From Opitutia bacterium UBA953 (GTDB lineage Bacteria > Verrucomicrobiota > Verrucomicrobiia > Opitutales > UBA953), in the NCBI GenBank assembly GCA_002293125.1, contig DBCR01000030.1, forward strand, positions 11,391 through 18,728: DNA of 7,338 bases. Reading direction: 5' to 3'. A program made the position numbers and the translations under genes. The notes under the pieces were generated by a model. The model did no database searches and had not been told where the DNA came from. It worked only from the letters and a program-made list of their open reading frames with translations. How positions within the stretch are numbered: the stretch's first letter is position 1; each line of letters begins with the position of its first letter. Shown here one piece after another: positions 1-7,338 of this stretch.

Positions 1-2000
1 TCCTCGGCGAGGATGCGGCTGGCGGCGTCGGACGGGGCGTCATCGCGCTCCTTGGCTTCGAGCACCAGGTCGCGGAAGCGCCGTTCGACGCGCGTGACGA
101 CGCGACGCTGGGTGGCATCGTAGCGTACGTGATTGACGGTCGAGAATTCGGCGGGGAACAGCTCCTGCAACCAGGACTCATCGATGGCGGTCGCCAGGGA
201 GAGATAAGTGGTCACGCCTCCGCGCGCCTGGATCTCGTCGACTTCCGCCGCGACTAACAGCTTGGCATTACGAATGGAGGATTCGCGGCGGAGCTCGCCG
301 GTACGACCGTGCACCAAGGCGCAACGGAGCGTGCCAGCGTCGAGCCGGACGGCGAGGCGATCGGAGAAACCGAGTAGCAGGCAGCGGCGGATGGCGGCCG
401 GGTCGGCGATGCGGTCGCTGACCGGCAACCCCTGCCCTTCGGCGAGCCGCAGGAACTGACGCGCCGCCTGGTCGGCCTGGCGCGCCGCCTGGCCGTGAAC
501 GCCAAAACGATCGCAAGCGTCGGCGTCGAACTTGAGGTCGATTGCCTGCTGCAGCAACGCGAGGCGCGGGAAGAAGTCGGAGCCGTCTTCCTGTTCGACG
601 GAGTCTCGGGCGTTCTCGGTGCGGTCGTCGACCTTACGGAATAAGATGTCGCGGCCTTGGGCGAGGCCGGCGATGCGGCAGACTTCGAAGACGCAATCCT
701 GCTCGCCCGCAGCGAGCAGCATGCGCGCATAACGCGGGTGCGCTGGGAAGACCGACATGCGGCGTCCAATCGGCGTCAACTTGCCCTGCGTATCGACGGC
801 GCCAAGATCCGCGAGAACGGTCAACGCGCGCTGGAGCGCCTTGTCGTCGGGCTTCTCATACCAAGGGAAAGACGCGGCATCGCCCCAGCCGGAAGAAAGC
901 AGCAACAGGATGGTCTCGGAGAGGTCGACTCGCTTGATTTCCGGGACTTCGCGAAGTGGACGGGCTTCGTGGTCGGTCTGCGACCAAAGTCGGATGCAAC
1001 GGCCGGGGCCGGTTCGGCCGGCGCGACCAGCGCGCTGCTCAGCAGAGGCCTGCGAGACTGGCTCAACGAGCAAGGTGTCGATACCGCGATGCGGGTCGAA
1101 GCGGGCGATACGGGCGAGGCCGGCGTCGACCACGGCGCGGACGCCGGGAATCGTCAGCGAGGTCTCGGCGACATTAGTCGCCACGATGACCTTGCGACCT
1201 GGGCTCGGCTTGACGGCGCGATCCTGCTCTTCGGGAGGCAGTTCGCCGTAGAGTGGAAGGATATCGACGCCGCCGGCTTCGGGAAGATTCCGCACCGCGC
1301 CGATGGTGCGCATGATTTCATATGACCCCGGCATGAAGACCAGGATGTCGCCTTCGTCCTCTTCCTGCAGGACGCGACGCACCTGTTCTGCCGCGGCATC
1401 CCAGATCGGCCGGGTCGAATTGCGCGGCATGTGGGTATACTCGATCTGGACCGGATAAGCGCGTCCGTCCGCGGCCAAGGTCTCGGCCGAGCCAAGCCAC
1501 TTCGCCACAGCCTCGGTATCGAGCGTCGCGGACATCGCCATGATCAGCAGATCCGGGCGATGCGTCTCCTGCAGGCGGCGGGCGAGGGCCAACGCCACAT
1601 CGGAGTGGAGATTGCGTTCGTGGAATTCATCGAAGACCACCGCGCCCACGCCCTTGAGTTCGGGATCCGAAGCCATCTGCCGGAGCAAGAGGGCCTCGGT
1701 CACGAACTTGATGCGCGTCTGAGCGGACTCGACGCGTTCGAAGCGGATCTGGTAACCTACTTCACCCCCAAGCCGGACCTCGCGTTCCTGGGCGATGCGT
1801 GCGGCGAGGAGTCGGGCGGCGATACGGCGAGGCTGCAGGACGACGATCTGGTCCTGCACGAGATTCAGGTCGAGGAGCATCTGGGGGATGCGGGTCGACT
1901 TGCCCGACCCCGTAGGAGCGCGCAGGACTATCCGGCGCACGCGACCGCAGGCGGCGACCAGGCCGTCCTGAAGGGTATCGATGGGCAAGGGTTGCTTCAT
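1..2000 (-). CDS. hrpB: ATP-dependent helicase HrpB, 3' end missing
   Basis: DExH-type superfamily 2 helicase of the HrpB family; 666 codons are visible and the frame is open at the window edge. Family members exceed 800 residues, so roughly the last 150-200 are probably missing. Motifs in order: Walker A GSGKST (31-36), motif Ia QPRRIAA (56-62), motif II DEFH (124-127), motif III SAT (157-159), motif V ATNVAETSLTI (274-284) and motif VI QRAGRAGR (322-329). DEFHER rather than DEAHER, together with the region after residue 490 (LLLGFSDRLAVRL, then LLVAAEVDEI), favours HrpB over HrpA. ATG 2000 overlaps the phosphoesterase stop by four bases, which suggests translational coupling. HrpB acts on nucleic acid in an ATP-dependent way, but its biological role is poorly defined. 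No frameshift is seen in my translation. Confidence 0.93.
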   Translation of the reverse strand, partial: MKQPLPIDTLQDGLVAACGRVRRIVLRAPTGSGKSTRIPQMLLDLNLVQDQIVVLQPRRIAARLLAARIAQEREVRLGGEVGYQIRFERVESAQTRIKFVTEALLLRQMASDPELKGVGAVVFDEFHERNLHSDVALALARRLQETHRPDLLIMAMSATLDTEAVAKWLGSAETLAADGRAYPVQIEYTHMPRNSTRPIWDAAAEQVRRVLQEEDEGDILVFMPGSYEIMRTIGAVRNLPEAGGVDILPLYGELPPEEQDRAVKPSPGRKVIVATNVAETSLTIPGVRAVVDAGLARIARFDPHRGIDTLLVEPVSQASAEQRAGRAGRTGPGRCIRLWSQTDHEARPLREVPEIKRVDLSETILLLLSSGWGDAASFPWYEKPDDKALQRALTVLADLGAVDTQGKLTPIGRRMSVFPAHPRYARMLLAAGEQDCVFEVCRIAGLAQGRDILFRKVDDRTENARDSVEQEDGSDFFPRLALLQQAIDLKFDADACDRFGVHGQAARQADQAARQFLRLAEGQGLPVSDRIADPAAIRRCLLLGFSDRLAVRLDAGTLRCALVHGRTGELRRESSIRNAKLLVAAEVDEIQARGGVTTYLSLATAIDESWLQELFPAEFSTVNHVRYDATQRRVVTRVERRFRDLVLEAKERDDAPSDAASRILAE

Positions 2001-2455
2001 GTCACGTCGAGGGTGATGAGGCGGGCGCTCGCCCCACCCTGTCGCACCGTAATCCGGGCGACCGTCACGGGAAGGTTAAAGCGCCGAGGGCCGGCGCTGC
2101 CTGGGTTGAGTCGCAGCACGGCACCGTCCTGCACGACCTTAGGGACATGCGTATGACCCGTGATCACGATGTCGGGCCGGAACGCAACCTCGTCCACCGG
2201 CAGATGTCCGTGATGCAACAGGATACGAAGCCCGGCAACTACCTGCAGCGAGGTCAGCGGGAGCGTCTCCTCGTCATCGCAATTACCTGCGACCACATGG
2301 CAGGGTGCAATCTCGACGAGCTGCGGCACGATGAGTGGACCGCAGACATCGCCGGCATGGAAGATCACGTCGCATCCTTCTAAAGCGATGATGGCTTCGG
2401 CGCGAAGCCGGCCATGGGTGTCGGAGATGACGCCGATTTCGGTCGACGGCGCCAC
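1997..2455 (-). CDS. YfcE/MJ0936-family metallophosphoesterase
   Basis: A 152-residue calcineurin-like phosphoesterase of the small YfcE/MJ0936 type, a fold that uses two divalent metal ions to hydrolyse phosphodiesters. The metal-ligand motifs are all present in order: SDTHG (Asp12, His14), HAGD (Asp36), GNCDD (Asn58), HHGH (81-84) and GHTH (100-103). Length is typical of the family. The N-terminal strand IGVISDTHG starts only seven residues in, so the GTG at 2455 is the only sensible start. It lies two bases after the dnaX stop, and no Shine-Dalgarno motif is visible. Its TGA stop overlaps the ATG of the downstream helicase gene (ATGA). Family members hydrolyse model phosphodiesters in vitro, but the natural substrate is generally unknown, so none is assigned here. 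Placement between dnaX and hrpB suggests co-expression. Confidence 0.92.
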   Translation of the reverse strand: MAPSTEIGVISDTHGRLRAEAIIALEGCDVIFHAGDVCGPLIVPQLVEIAPCHVVAGNCDDEETLPLTSLQVVAGLRILLHHGHLPVDEVAFRPDIVITGHTHVPKVVQDGAVLRLNPGSAGPRRFNLPVTVARITVRQGGASARLITLDVT

Positions 2456-2457
2456 GG

Positions 2458-3999
2458 TCAGAGCGGGCGACGCAGCTTGCCGGCCGGGATCGGACGCAGG
2501 GCCGTGAAATCTGCTCCGATGGTGTCCTTCAGTTTGTCCTTAAGTCCGGGCGGCAGTGCGTTCACTGCCTCGACGAATTCTTTTTCGCCTGGGAAAGCGG
2601 TCTTGCCGACTTCAGCGACCGGCAGGCTGGCGAGGGCGGCTTCGGGGAAGACGAAGTCGGCGCGGCGGTCAGAGTGGCTGGCTTCGGTCTCGGCGGCTTC
2701 GACATCCAAAGGTGGCAGTGAATCCTCCAGCATGCCCGAGTCCTCGATCGGCACGTCGACGACGAGCGACGACGTCGGCGCGACGGCGGGAGGAGGCTCG
2801 GCGACGGGCGCGACCGCAATCGGCTCAGGCGCGGCCGGCACGGCCGCCGTGGTCCTTATTTTTTTTTGGCCGGGCTCCCGAGGGAGACCAGCTGCGGCGG
2901 CGGCGATGTCTTTGATGAGCAGGTCTATCGACCTTGACCTACTTTGCTCGATTGCCTTGAGCAATGTCACCTCGAAGTTAGCCCGAGGAGAGAGCCCTTG
3001 GCGGATCCCGTTCTCCCCTTCTTGGAGGCATTCCAGCAGACGGACGAGTTGCTCCGTGGCGAGGGGAGCGCCGAGCTCAGCGGAGTTTCCGCCGGAGCGG
3101 ACCGAATCAAGGGTGGCGGCACGGACGCGCACTTGAAGGTCCGCGAGCACGCGAAGCAGGTCGCGGCCTTCGGCGTGGAAGGCATCGCAGAGCGCGAGGA
3201 CCTTCTTGCCGTCGCACGTGGCGATGCCTTGGCAGAGGTCGGTGACCTGCTGGACGGAGGCGAGTCCGTAGATGGAAAGCACGTCAGCCTCGGTGATTTT
3301 CTTACCCGAGAACGAAATGACTTGGTCGAGGATGGACTGGGAGTCACGCATGCCGCCGGAAGCCAAGCGGGCGATGGCCGTGAGGGCATGCTGGTCGGCC
3401 GTGACGCCGTCGGCCTTGACGATGCGGGCGAGCTGGGCGGCGATGACTTCTTCCGAAATCGGATGGAACTCCAAGCGCTGGCAGCGGGAAGTAATGGTCG
3501 GCAGGATCTTATCCGCCTCGGTCGTCGCCAGGATGAACTTAACCCAAGGCGGCGGCTCCTCGAGCGTCTTGAGGAGCGCGTTGAAGGCGTCCTTCGAGAG
3601 CTGGTGGACTTCGTCGATAATGAAGACCTTGAAGGGGCAGTTGCTCGGGGCGTACTGGCATTCGTCACGAATGCGCTTGGCGTCTTCGATGCCGCGATTG
3701 GAAGCGGCGTCGATTTCGACCACGTCGAGGCAGTTGCCCTTCTCGATCGCCAGACAGACTGGGTCGTCGAGGGAGAAGTCCGGCTTGGGGCCGCCAGCGC
3801 AGTTCAGGGCCTTGGCCAGGATGCGGGCCGTCGTCGTCTTGCCGGTGCCGCGAGGGCCGATGAAAAGATAGGCGTCCGCCATGCGCTTCGTCTCGAGCGC
3901 ATTGCGGAGGGTCCTGACGATGTGCTCCTGTCCGACGAGTTCGTCGAAGCAACGGGGACGCCAGCGGCGCGCGATGACCTGGAAGCCGGGTTCAGACAC
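2458..3999 (-). CDS. dnaX: DNA polymerase III clamp-loader subunit tau/gamma
   Basis: AAA+ ATPase of the clamp loader that opens and places the sliding clamp during replication; full-length tau also links polymerase and helicase. It has 513 residues, shorter than E. coli tau (643). Visible motifs: ARRWRP near the N-terminus, Walker A GPRGTGKT (48-55), a degenerate zinc module (67-82), Walker B IIDE (127-130), sensor 1 ATTE (158-161), SRC with the arginine finger Arg172, and sensor 2 GGMRDS with Arg218. Domain III ends near residue 370, followed by an Ala/Pro-rich linker and a short C-terminal domain. GTG 3999 is chosen because it gives MSEPGFQVIARRWRP, matching the family start; a longer reading to 4104 only shadows the guaA end. 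A nine-A run at codons 378-381 probably also yields a roughly 380-391-residue gamma form (separate entry). Confidence 0.96.
   Translation of the reverse strand: MSEPGFQVIARRWRPRCFDELVGQEHIVRTLRNALETKRMADAYLFIGPRGTGKTTTARILAKALNCAGGPKPDFSLDDPVCLAIEKGNCLDVVEIDAASNRGIEDAKRIRDECQYAPSNCPFKVFIIDEVHQLSKDAFNALLKTLEEPPPWVKFILATTEADKILPTITSRCQRLEFHPISEEVIAAQLARIVKADGVTADQHALTAIARLASGGMRDSQSILDQVISFSGKKITEADVLSIYGLASVQQVTDLCQGIATCDGKKVLALCDAFHAEGRDLLRVLADLQVRVRAATLDSVRSGGNSAELGAPLATEQLVRLLECLQEGENGIRQGLSPRANFEVTLLKAIEQSRSRSIDLLIKDIAAAAAGLPREPGQKKIRTTAAVPAAPEPIAVAPVAEPPPAVAPTSSLVVDVPIEDSGMLEDSLPPLDVEAAETEASHSDRRADFVFPEAALASLPVAEVGKTAFPGEKEFVEAVNALPPGLKDKLKDTIGADFTALRPIPAGKLRRPL
2825..2889 (-). promoter_or_regulatory. 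Predicted tau/gamma slippage or frameshift signal in dnaX
   Basis: The coding strand carries nine consecutive A (2867-2859), read in frame as CAA AAA AAA ATA (Q378 K K I). Upstream, GGGAG (2879-2875) lies eight bases before the possible slippery heptamer A AAA AAA. It is part of a hairpin whose arms are 2889-2883 and 2878-2872, with one mismatch. Downstream, GCGGCC and GGCCGC (2847-2842 and 2836-2831) form a perfect 6-bp stem with a 5-base loop. Loss of one A leads straight to TAA (2858-2856), giving 380 residues. Gain of one A, or -1 ribosomal slippage, adds a short new tail and stops at TGA (2827-2825), giving 391 residues. Both forms keep clamp-loader domains I-III and lose the tau-specific part. 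In E. coli gamma is made by -1 frameshifting, and in Thermus thermophilus by transcriptional slippage on an A9 run. Function here is an inference from architecture. Confidence 0.75.
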
Positions 4000-4051
4000 T
4001 GGCAACTTGGTAAGGACGGCCGAAGGGGGTGTCAACGGGGCAAACCCCGGC
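4000..4051 (-). promoter_or_regulatory. guaA-dnaX spacer with small hairpin and possible promoter
   Basis: This 52-base gap is the longest in the guaA-hrpB run. Just after the guaA stop, CGGGG and CCCCG (4049-4045 and 4040-4036) can form a 5-bp hairpin with a TTTG loop, but no T-tract follows, so it is not a convincing terminator. Next comes a perfect TTGACA (4035-4030). After a 17-base spacer lies TACCAA (4012-4007), only a 3-of-6 match to a -10 box. Transcription from it would start at about 4000, on top of the dnaX GTG, giving a leaderless mRNA. The -35 match and spacing are seen directly; promoter activity is a weak inference because of the poor -10. Confidence 0.3.
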
Positions 4052-5608
<1,557 letters not shown>

Positions 5609-5628
5609 GGTGGGGAAGTGTGGAGGAT

Positions 5629-5865
5629 TCAGAACTTGAGGCGAACATTGTTCCAGCCGCAGTGGGGGCAAACGGCCTCCTCGCGAAGGCGGGGACGGAC
5701 GTAGGTCACATTGCAACGTACACAGGAAAATGCGGAGTTGATGCGGCGGTGGTCCGACAGGAGTACATCGCGGCGGTCATACCAGGCCTGCAGGCCGAAC
5801 AAGACGACCGCACCCAACCCGGCCAGGAAGGCCAGGAAGACGGCGAGATCGACGGACTGCAGCAT
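5629..5865 (-). CDS. Small membrane-anchored zinc-ribbon protein, function unknown
   Basis: A 78-residue protein I do not recognise. Residues about 7-25 (LAVFLAFLAGLGAVVLFGL) form one hydrophobic segment long enough to span the membrane. A charged stretch follows (YDRRDVLLSDHRR), then two CxxC knuckles, CVRC at 48-51 and CPHC at 66-69, spaced as in a zinc ribbon. The ribbon is expected to face the cytoplasm because Arg/Asp-rich residues follow the segment, but topology is an inference. The last residues, WNNVRLKF, resemble the short beta strand that often closes a ribbon. ATG at 5865 is the only reasonable start. The gene lies between the rplQ terminator and guaA, with 20 bases to the guaA ATG, so it is probably co-transcribed with guaA. 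The matched cysteine pairs and compact spacing support a real gene. No function can be assigned. Confidence 0.8.
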   Translation of the reverse strand: MLQSVDLAVFLAFLAGLGAVVLFGLQAWYDRRDVLLSDHRRINSAFSCVRCNVTYVRPRLREEAVCPHCGWNNVRLKF

Positions 5866-5883
5866 GGTGGGCGTTGGGTGGTT

Positions 5884-5924
5884 AAAAAGGCGAGACGCGC
5901 CAGCCGGGGGGCGGACGCGTCTCG
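5884..5924 (-). terminator. Intrinsic terminator after rplQ
   Basis: Read on the minus strand, CGAGACGCG (5924-5916) pairs perfectly with CGCGTCTCG (5899-5891), giving a 9-bp GC-rich stem. The 16-base loop can form a small inner GCC/GGC stem. After CC comes TTTTT (5888-5884). Stem plus T-tract is the classical Rho-independent form, although the T-tract is only five long and set off by two C. It begins 22 bases after the rplQ stop, as expected for the end of the ribosomal alpha operon. The next start codon is only 18 bases past the T-tract, so partial read-through is possible. Confidence 0.85.
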
Positions 5925-5946
5925 GGTTCAGGCCTGGGCGATAAGC

Positions 5947-6417
5947 TTAAGCCTGAGCAGAAGCAGCCGCCGCTTCCTTCTTGGCCTTGGGCTTGCGAGC
6001 CACCTTGGCCTTCGGGGTCATGGCCGGGGACTTATCGTCCTTAGCCACGAGCTCAATGAGGGCCGTCTCAGCCGCGTCACCCTTACGGGCTTCGAGCTTG
6101 TAGATGCGGGTGTAGCCACCGTTGCGACCGAGGAACTGCTGCACGCGCTCCTTGAACAGGAGCTGGGCGGCGTCTTCGTTGCGCAGCTTGGCGATAGCCA
6201 GGCGGTAGTAGTGCAGCTTCACCGACTTATCGGCGGACTGCTCAGCCTTCTTGGCGTAGGTGATAACCTGCTCAGCGAAAGGACGGAGGGCCTTGGCTCG
6301 AGAGAGGGTCGTCGTGATGCGAGCGTTGGTGAACAGCGCAGAAGCGAGATTGCCGATGAGGGAGCGGCGGTGAGCCGTCTTGACGCCAAGGACGTGATTG
6401 TGTTTGCGGTGACGCAT
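5947..6417 (-). CDS. rplQ: 50S ribosomal protein L17 (bL17)
   Basis: Bacterial large-subunit ribosomal protein bL17, 156 residues. The start MRHRK and the motifs HRRSLIGNLASALF, ITTTLSRAKALR and NGGYTRIYKL are family hallmarks, and the conserved core ends at ALIELV near residue 124. About 32 further residues form a Lys/Ala/Pro-rich, low-complexity, basic tail ending in AAAASAQA. E. coli L17 has 127 residues, so this is a C-terminal extension; a flexible rRNA-contacting tail is an inference. The ATG at 6417 is chosen because it gives the canonical N-terminus. It lies 21 bases after the rpoA stop and has only a weak GGA upstream, not a proper Shine-Dalgarno motif. It is the last gene of the alpha operon, with a terminator-like hairpin starting 22 bases beyond its TAA stop. 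Confidence 0.97.
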   Translation of the reverse strand: MRHRKHNHVLGVKTAHRRSLIGNLASALFTNARITTTLSRAKALRPFAEQVITYAKKAEQSADKSVKLHYYRLAIAKLRNEDAAQLLFKERVQQFLGRNGGYTRIYKLEARKGDAAETALIELVAKDDKSPAMTPKAKVARKPKAKKEAAAASAQA

Positions 6418-6438
6418 GAGTGTGGGTTCCGGTCTGGG

Positions 6439-7338
6439 TTAGGCGTTGACGCCCTTGTCGAGGAGACCCTCGTTGATCTTCTGGCCGAGGGACAGGCCCA
6501 GCTGTTCGAGCTTGGCCTTGATCTCGTTGAGGGACTTCTTGCCGAAGTTGCGGTACTTGAGCATCTCCTGCTCGGTCTTCATCGCCAGTTCGCCGACGGT
6601 GTTGATGTTGGCGTTGTTGAGGCAGTTGGCGGCGCGGACGGAAAGCTCGATCTCGTTGACCGACATGTTGAGCAGCTTGCGGAGACGGTTGGTCTCTTCG
6701 CTGATCTCCTTGTGACCGGTCTCGAACTCGACGGAGTCGGCGGAGACGGTGTCGAACACTTCGAGGTGATGGCGCAGGATGGCGGACGCTTCCTTGAGGG
6801 CTTCGTCCGGGGTGATGCGGCCGTCGGTCGAGATTTCGAGGACGAGCTTATCGTAGTCGGTCTTGTCGCCGGAGCGGGTGGATTCGACGGAGTACTTCAC
6901 CAGGGTGACCGGGGAGAAGAGGGAGTCGACGGGGATGGAACCGATGGCCTGCTCGGGCTTCTTGTTCTCCTCGGCGGAAGCCCAGCTACGTCCGACGGTG
7001 ACTTCGAGGTCGGCGTAGAAGCGACGCTTACGGTCGAGGGTGCAGATGACTTGGTCAGGGTTGACGAGGGTCACCGTGGCGCCCTTGGTCTCGAACTTGA
7101 TGTCCGAAGCCTTCACGGGGCCGGACTTGTTGACGTCGATGGTGCCCTTGAAGGCTTCGCGCTTATTGGCCTCGGTGCGGATGCGCACCTTCTTGAGGTT
7201 CAGGACGATTTCAGTGACGTCTTCGACGGCACCTTCGATCGGCTGGAACTCGTGCTGCACGCCTTCGATCGTCACCGCGGAGATCGCGGCGCCTTCGATG
7301 GAGCTCAGCAGGATACGGCGGAGCGAGTTGCCGACGGT
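6439..7338 (-). CDS. rpoA: DNA-directed RNA polymerase subunit alpha, 5' end missing
   Basis: Alpha subunit of RNA polymerase. Its N-terminal domain dimerises and nucleates beta/beta' assembly, and its C-terminal domain binds UP elements and activators. The visible part is 299 residues plus TAA. It opens with TVGNSLRRILLSS, the conserved dimerisation helix that lies near residue 35-50 in the family, so roughly 35 N-terminal residues lie beyond the window edge. The C-terminal domain is intact: VRAANCL and NFGKKSL carry the residues equivalent to the E. coli DNA-binding determinant (R265, N268, K298, S299). A GTG at 7275 is an internal valine (AVTIEGV), not the start, because the frame stays open and conserved to the edge. 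rplQ follows after 21 bases, the standard order, and the two are almost certainly co-transcribed. The identification is secure. Confidence 0.97.
   Translation of the reverse strand, partial: TVGNSLRRILLSSIEGAAISAVTIEGVQHEFQPIEGAVEDVTEIVLNLKKVRIRTEANKREAFKGTIDVNKSGPVKASDIKFETKGATVTLVNPDQVICTLDRKRRFYADLEVTVGRSWASAEENKKPEQAIGSIPVDSLFSPVTLVKYSVESTRSGDKTDYDKLVLEISTDGRITPDEALKEASAILRHHLEVFDTVSADSVEFETGHKEISEETNRLRKLLNMSVNEIELSVRAANCLNNANINTVGELAMKTEQEMLKYRNFGKKSLNEIKAKLEQLGLSLGQKINEGLLDKGVNA

Noticed and set aside
254..769. Minus-strand open frame of 171 codons
   Set aside because: It is in a different frame from hrpB, which is intact through this region and shows conserved helicase sequence. The composition (Ser/Arg/Ala-rich) is typical of an out-of-frame reading.
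657..2156. Plus-strand open frames of 222 and 241 codons opposite hrpB
   Set aside because: Both mirror the intact helicase reading frame and show no family motif.
4036..4049. Hairpin after guaA as a terminator
   Set aside because: The stem is only 5 bp and is followed by TTGACACCCCC rather than a T-tract.
5609..5716. Upstream ATG giving guaA 36 extra N-terminal residues
   Set aside because: The extra residues overlap the end of the 78-residue gene and lack family similarity; ATG 5608 gives the standard GMP synthase N-terminus.
5881..5909. TTTAAC as a -10 box for the gene starting at 5865
   Set aside because: A 4-of-6 match, but the expected -35 position reads CCCCGG, and it lies in the terminator T-tract.
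7273..7275. GTG as an rpoA start
   Set aside because: It is an internal valine in a conserved stretch; the frame continues upstream with the conserved NSLRRILLSS helix.

Overview
The window is GC-rich bacterial chromosome. Every gene I can support lies on the minus strand, so the text follows transcription from high to low coordinates. The gene content is housekeeping; I see no mobile element, CRISPR array, tRNA or rRNA. Protein style (RpoA C-terminal domain with VRAANCL, an L17 with NGGYTRIYKL, and a clamp-loader ATPase with a degenerate zinc module) suggests Verrucomicrobiota, perhaps the Opitutae side. That placement is my impression from family resemblance, not a computed result.

Layout. 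Positions 7338-6439 hold the 3' part of rpoA (RNA polymerase alpha). rplQ (ribosomal protein bL17) follows at 6417-5947, the usual end of the alpha ribosomal-protein operon. A hairpin plus T-tract at 5924-5884 looks like that operon's intrinsic terminator. Only 18 bases later a second run begins: a 78-residue membrane-anchored zinc-ribbon protein (5865-5629), guaA (GMP synthetase, 5608-4052), dnaX (clamp-loader tau/gamma, 3999-2458), a YfcE/MJ0936-type metallophosphoesterase (2455-1997) and an HrpB-type DExH helicase (2000-1, cut by the window edge). The last three are packed tightly (2-base gap, then a 4-base ATGA overlap) and are probably one transcript, likely with guaA.

The genes cover transcription and translation (rpoA, rplQ), guanine nucleotide supply (guaA), replication (dnaX) and RNA-helicase work (hrpB). 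No shared pathway is evident beyond growth-linked housekeeping.

The most interesting signal is inside dnaX. A run of nine A on the coding strand (2867-2859) sits exactly where the clamp-loader domains end and the low-complexity linker begins. It is preceded by a GGGAG element and hairpin and followed by a perfect 6-bp GC hairpin. Both alternative frames stop at once or within a few codons. This is the architecture expected for making the short gamma protein from the tau gene by transcriptional slippage or programmed frameshifting. Other points of interest are the lack of Shine-Dalgarno motifs before all six visible starts, the terminator abutting the next gene, the incomplete zinc site of DnaX, and the unrecognised 78-residue protein.
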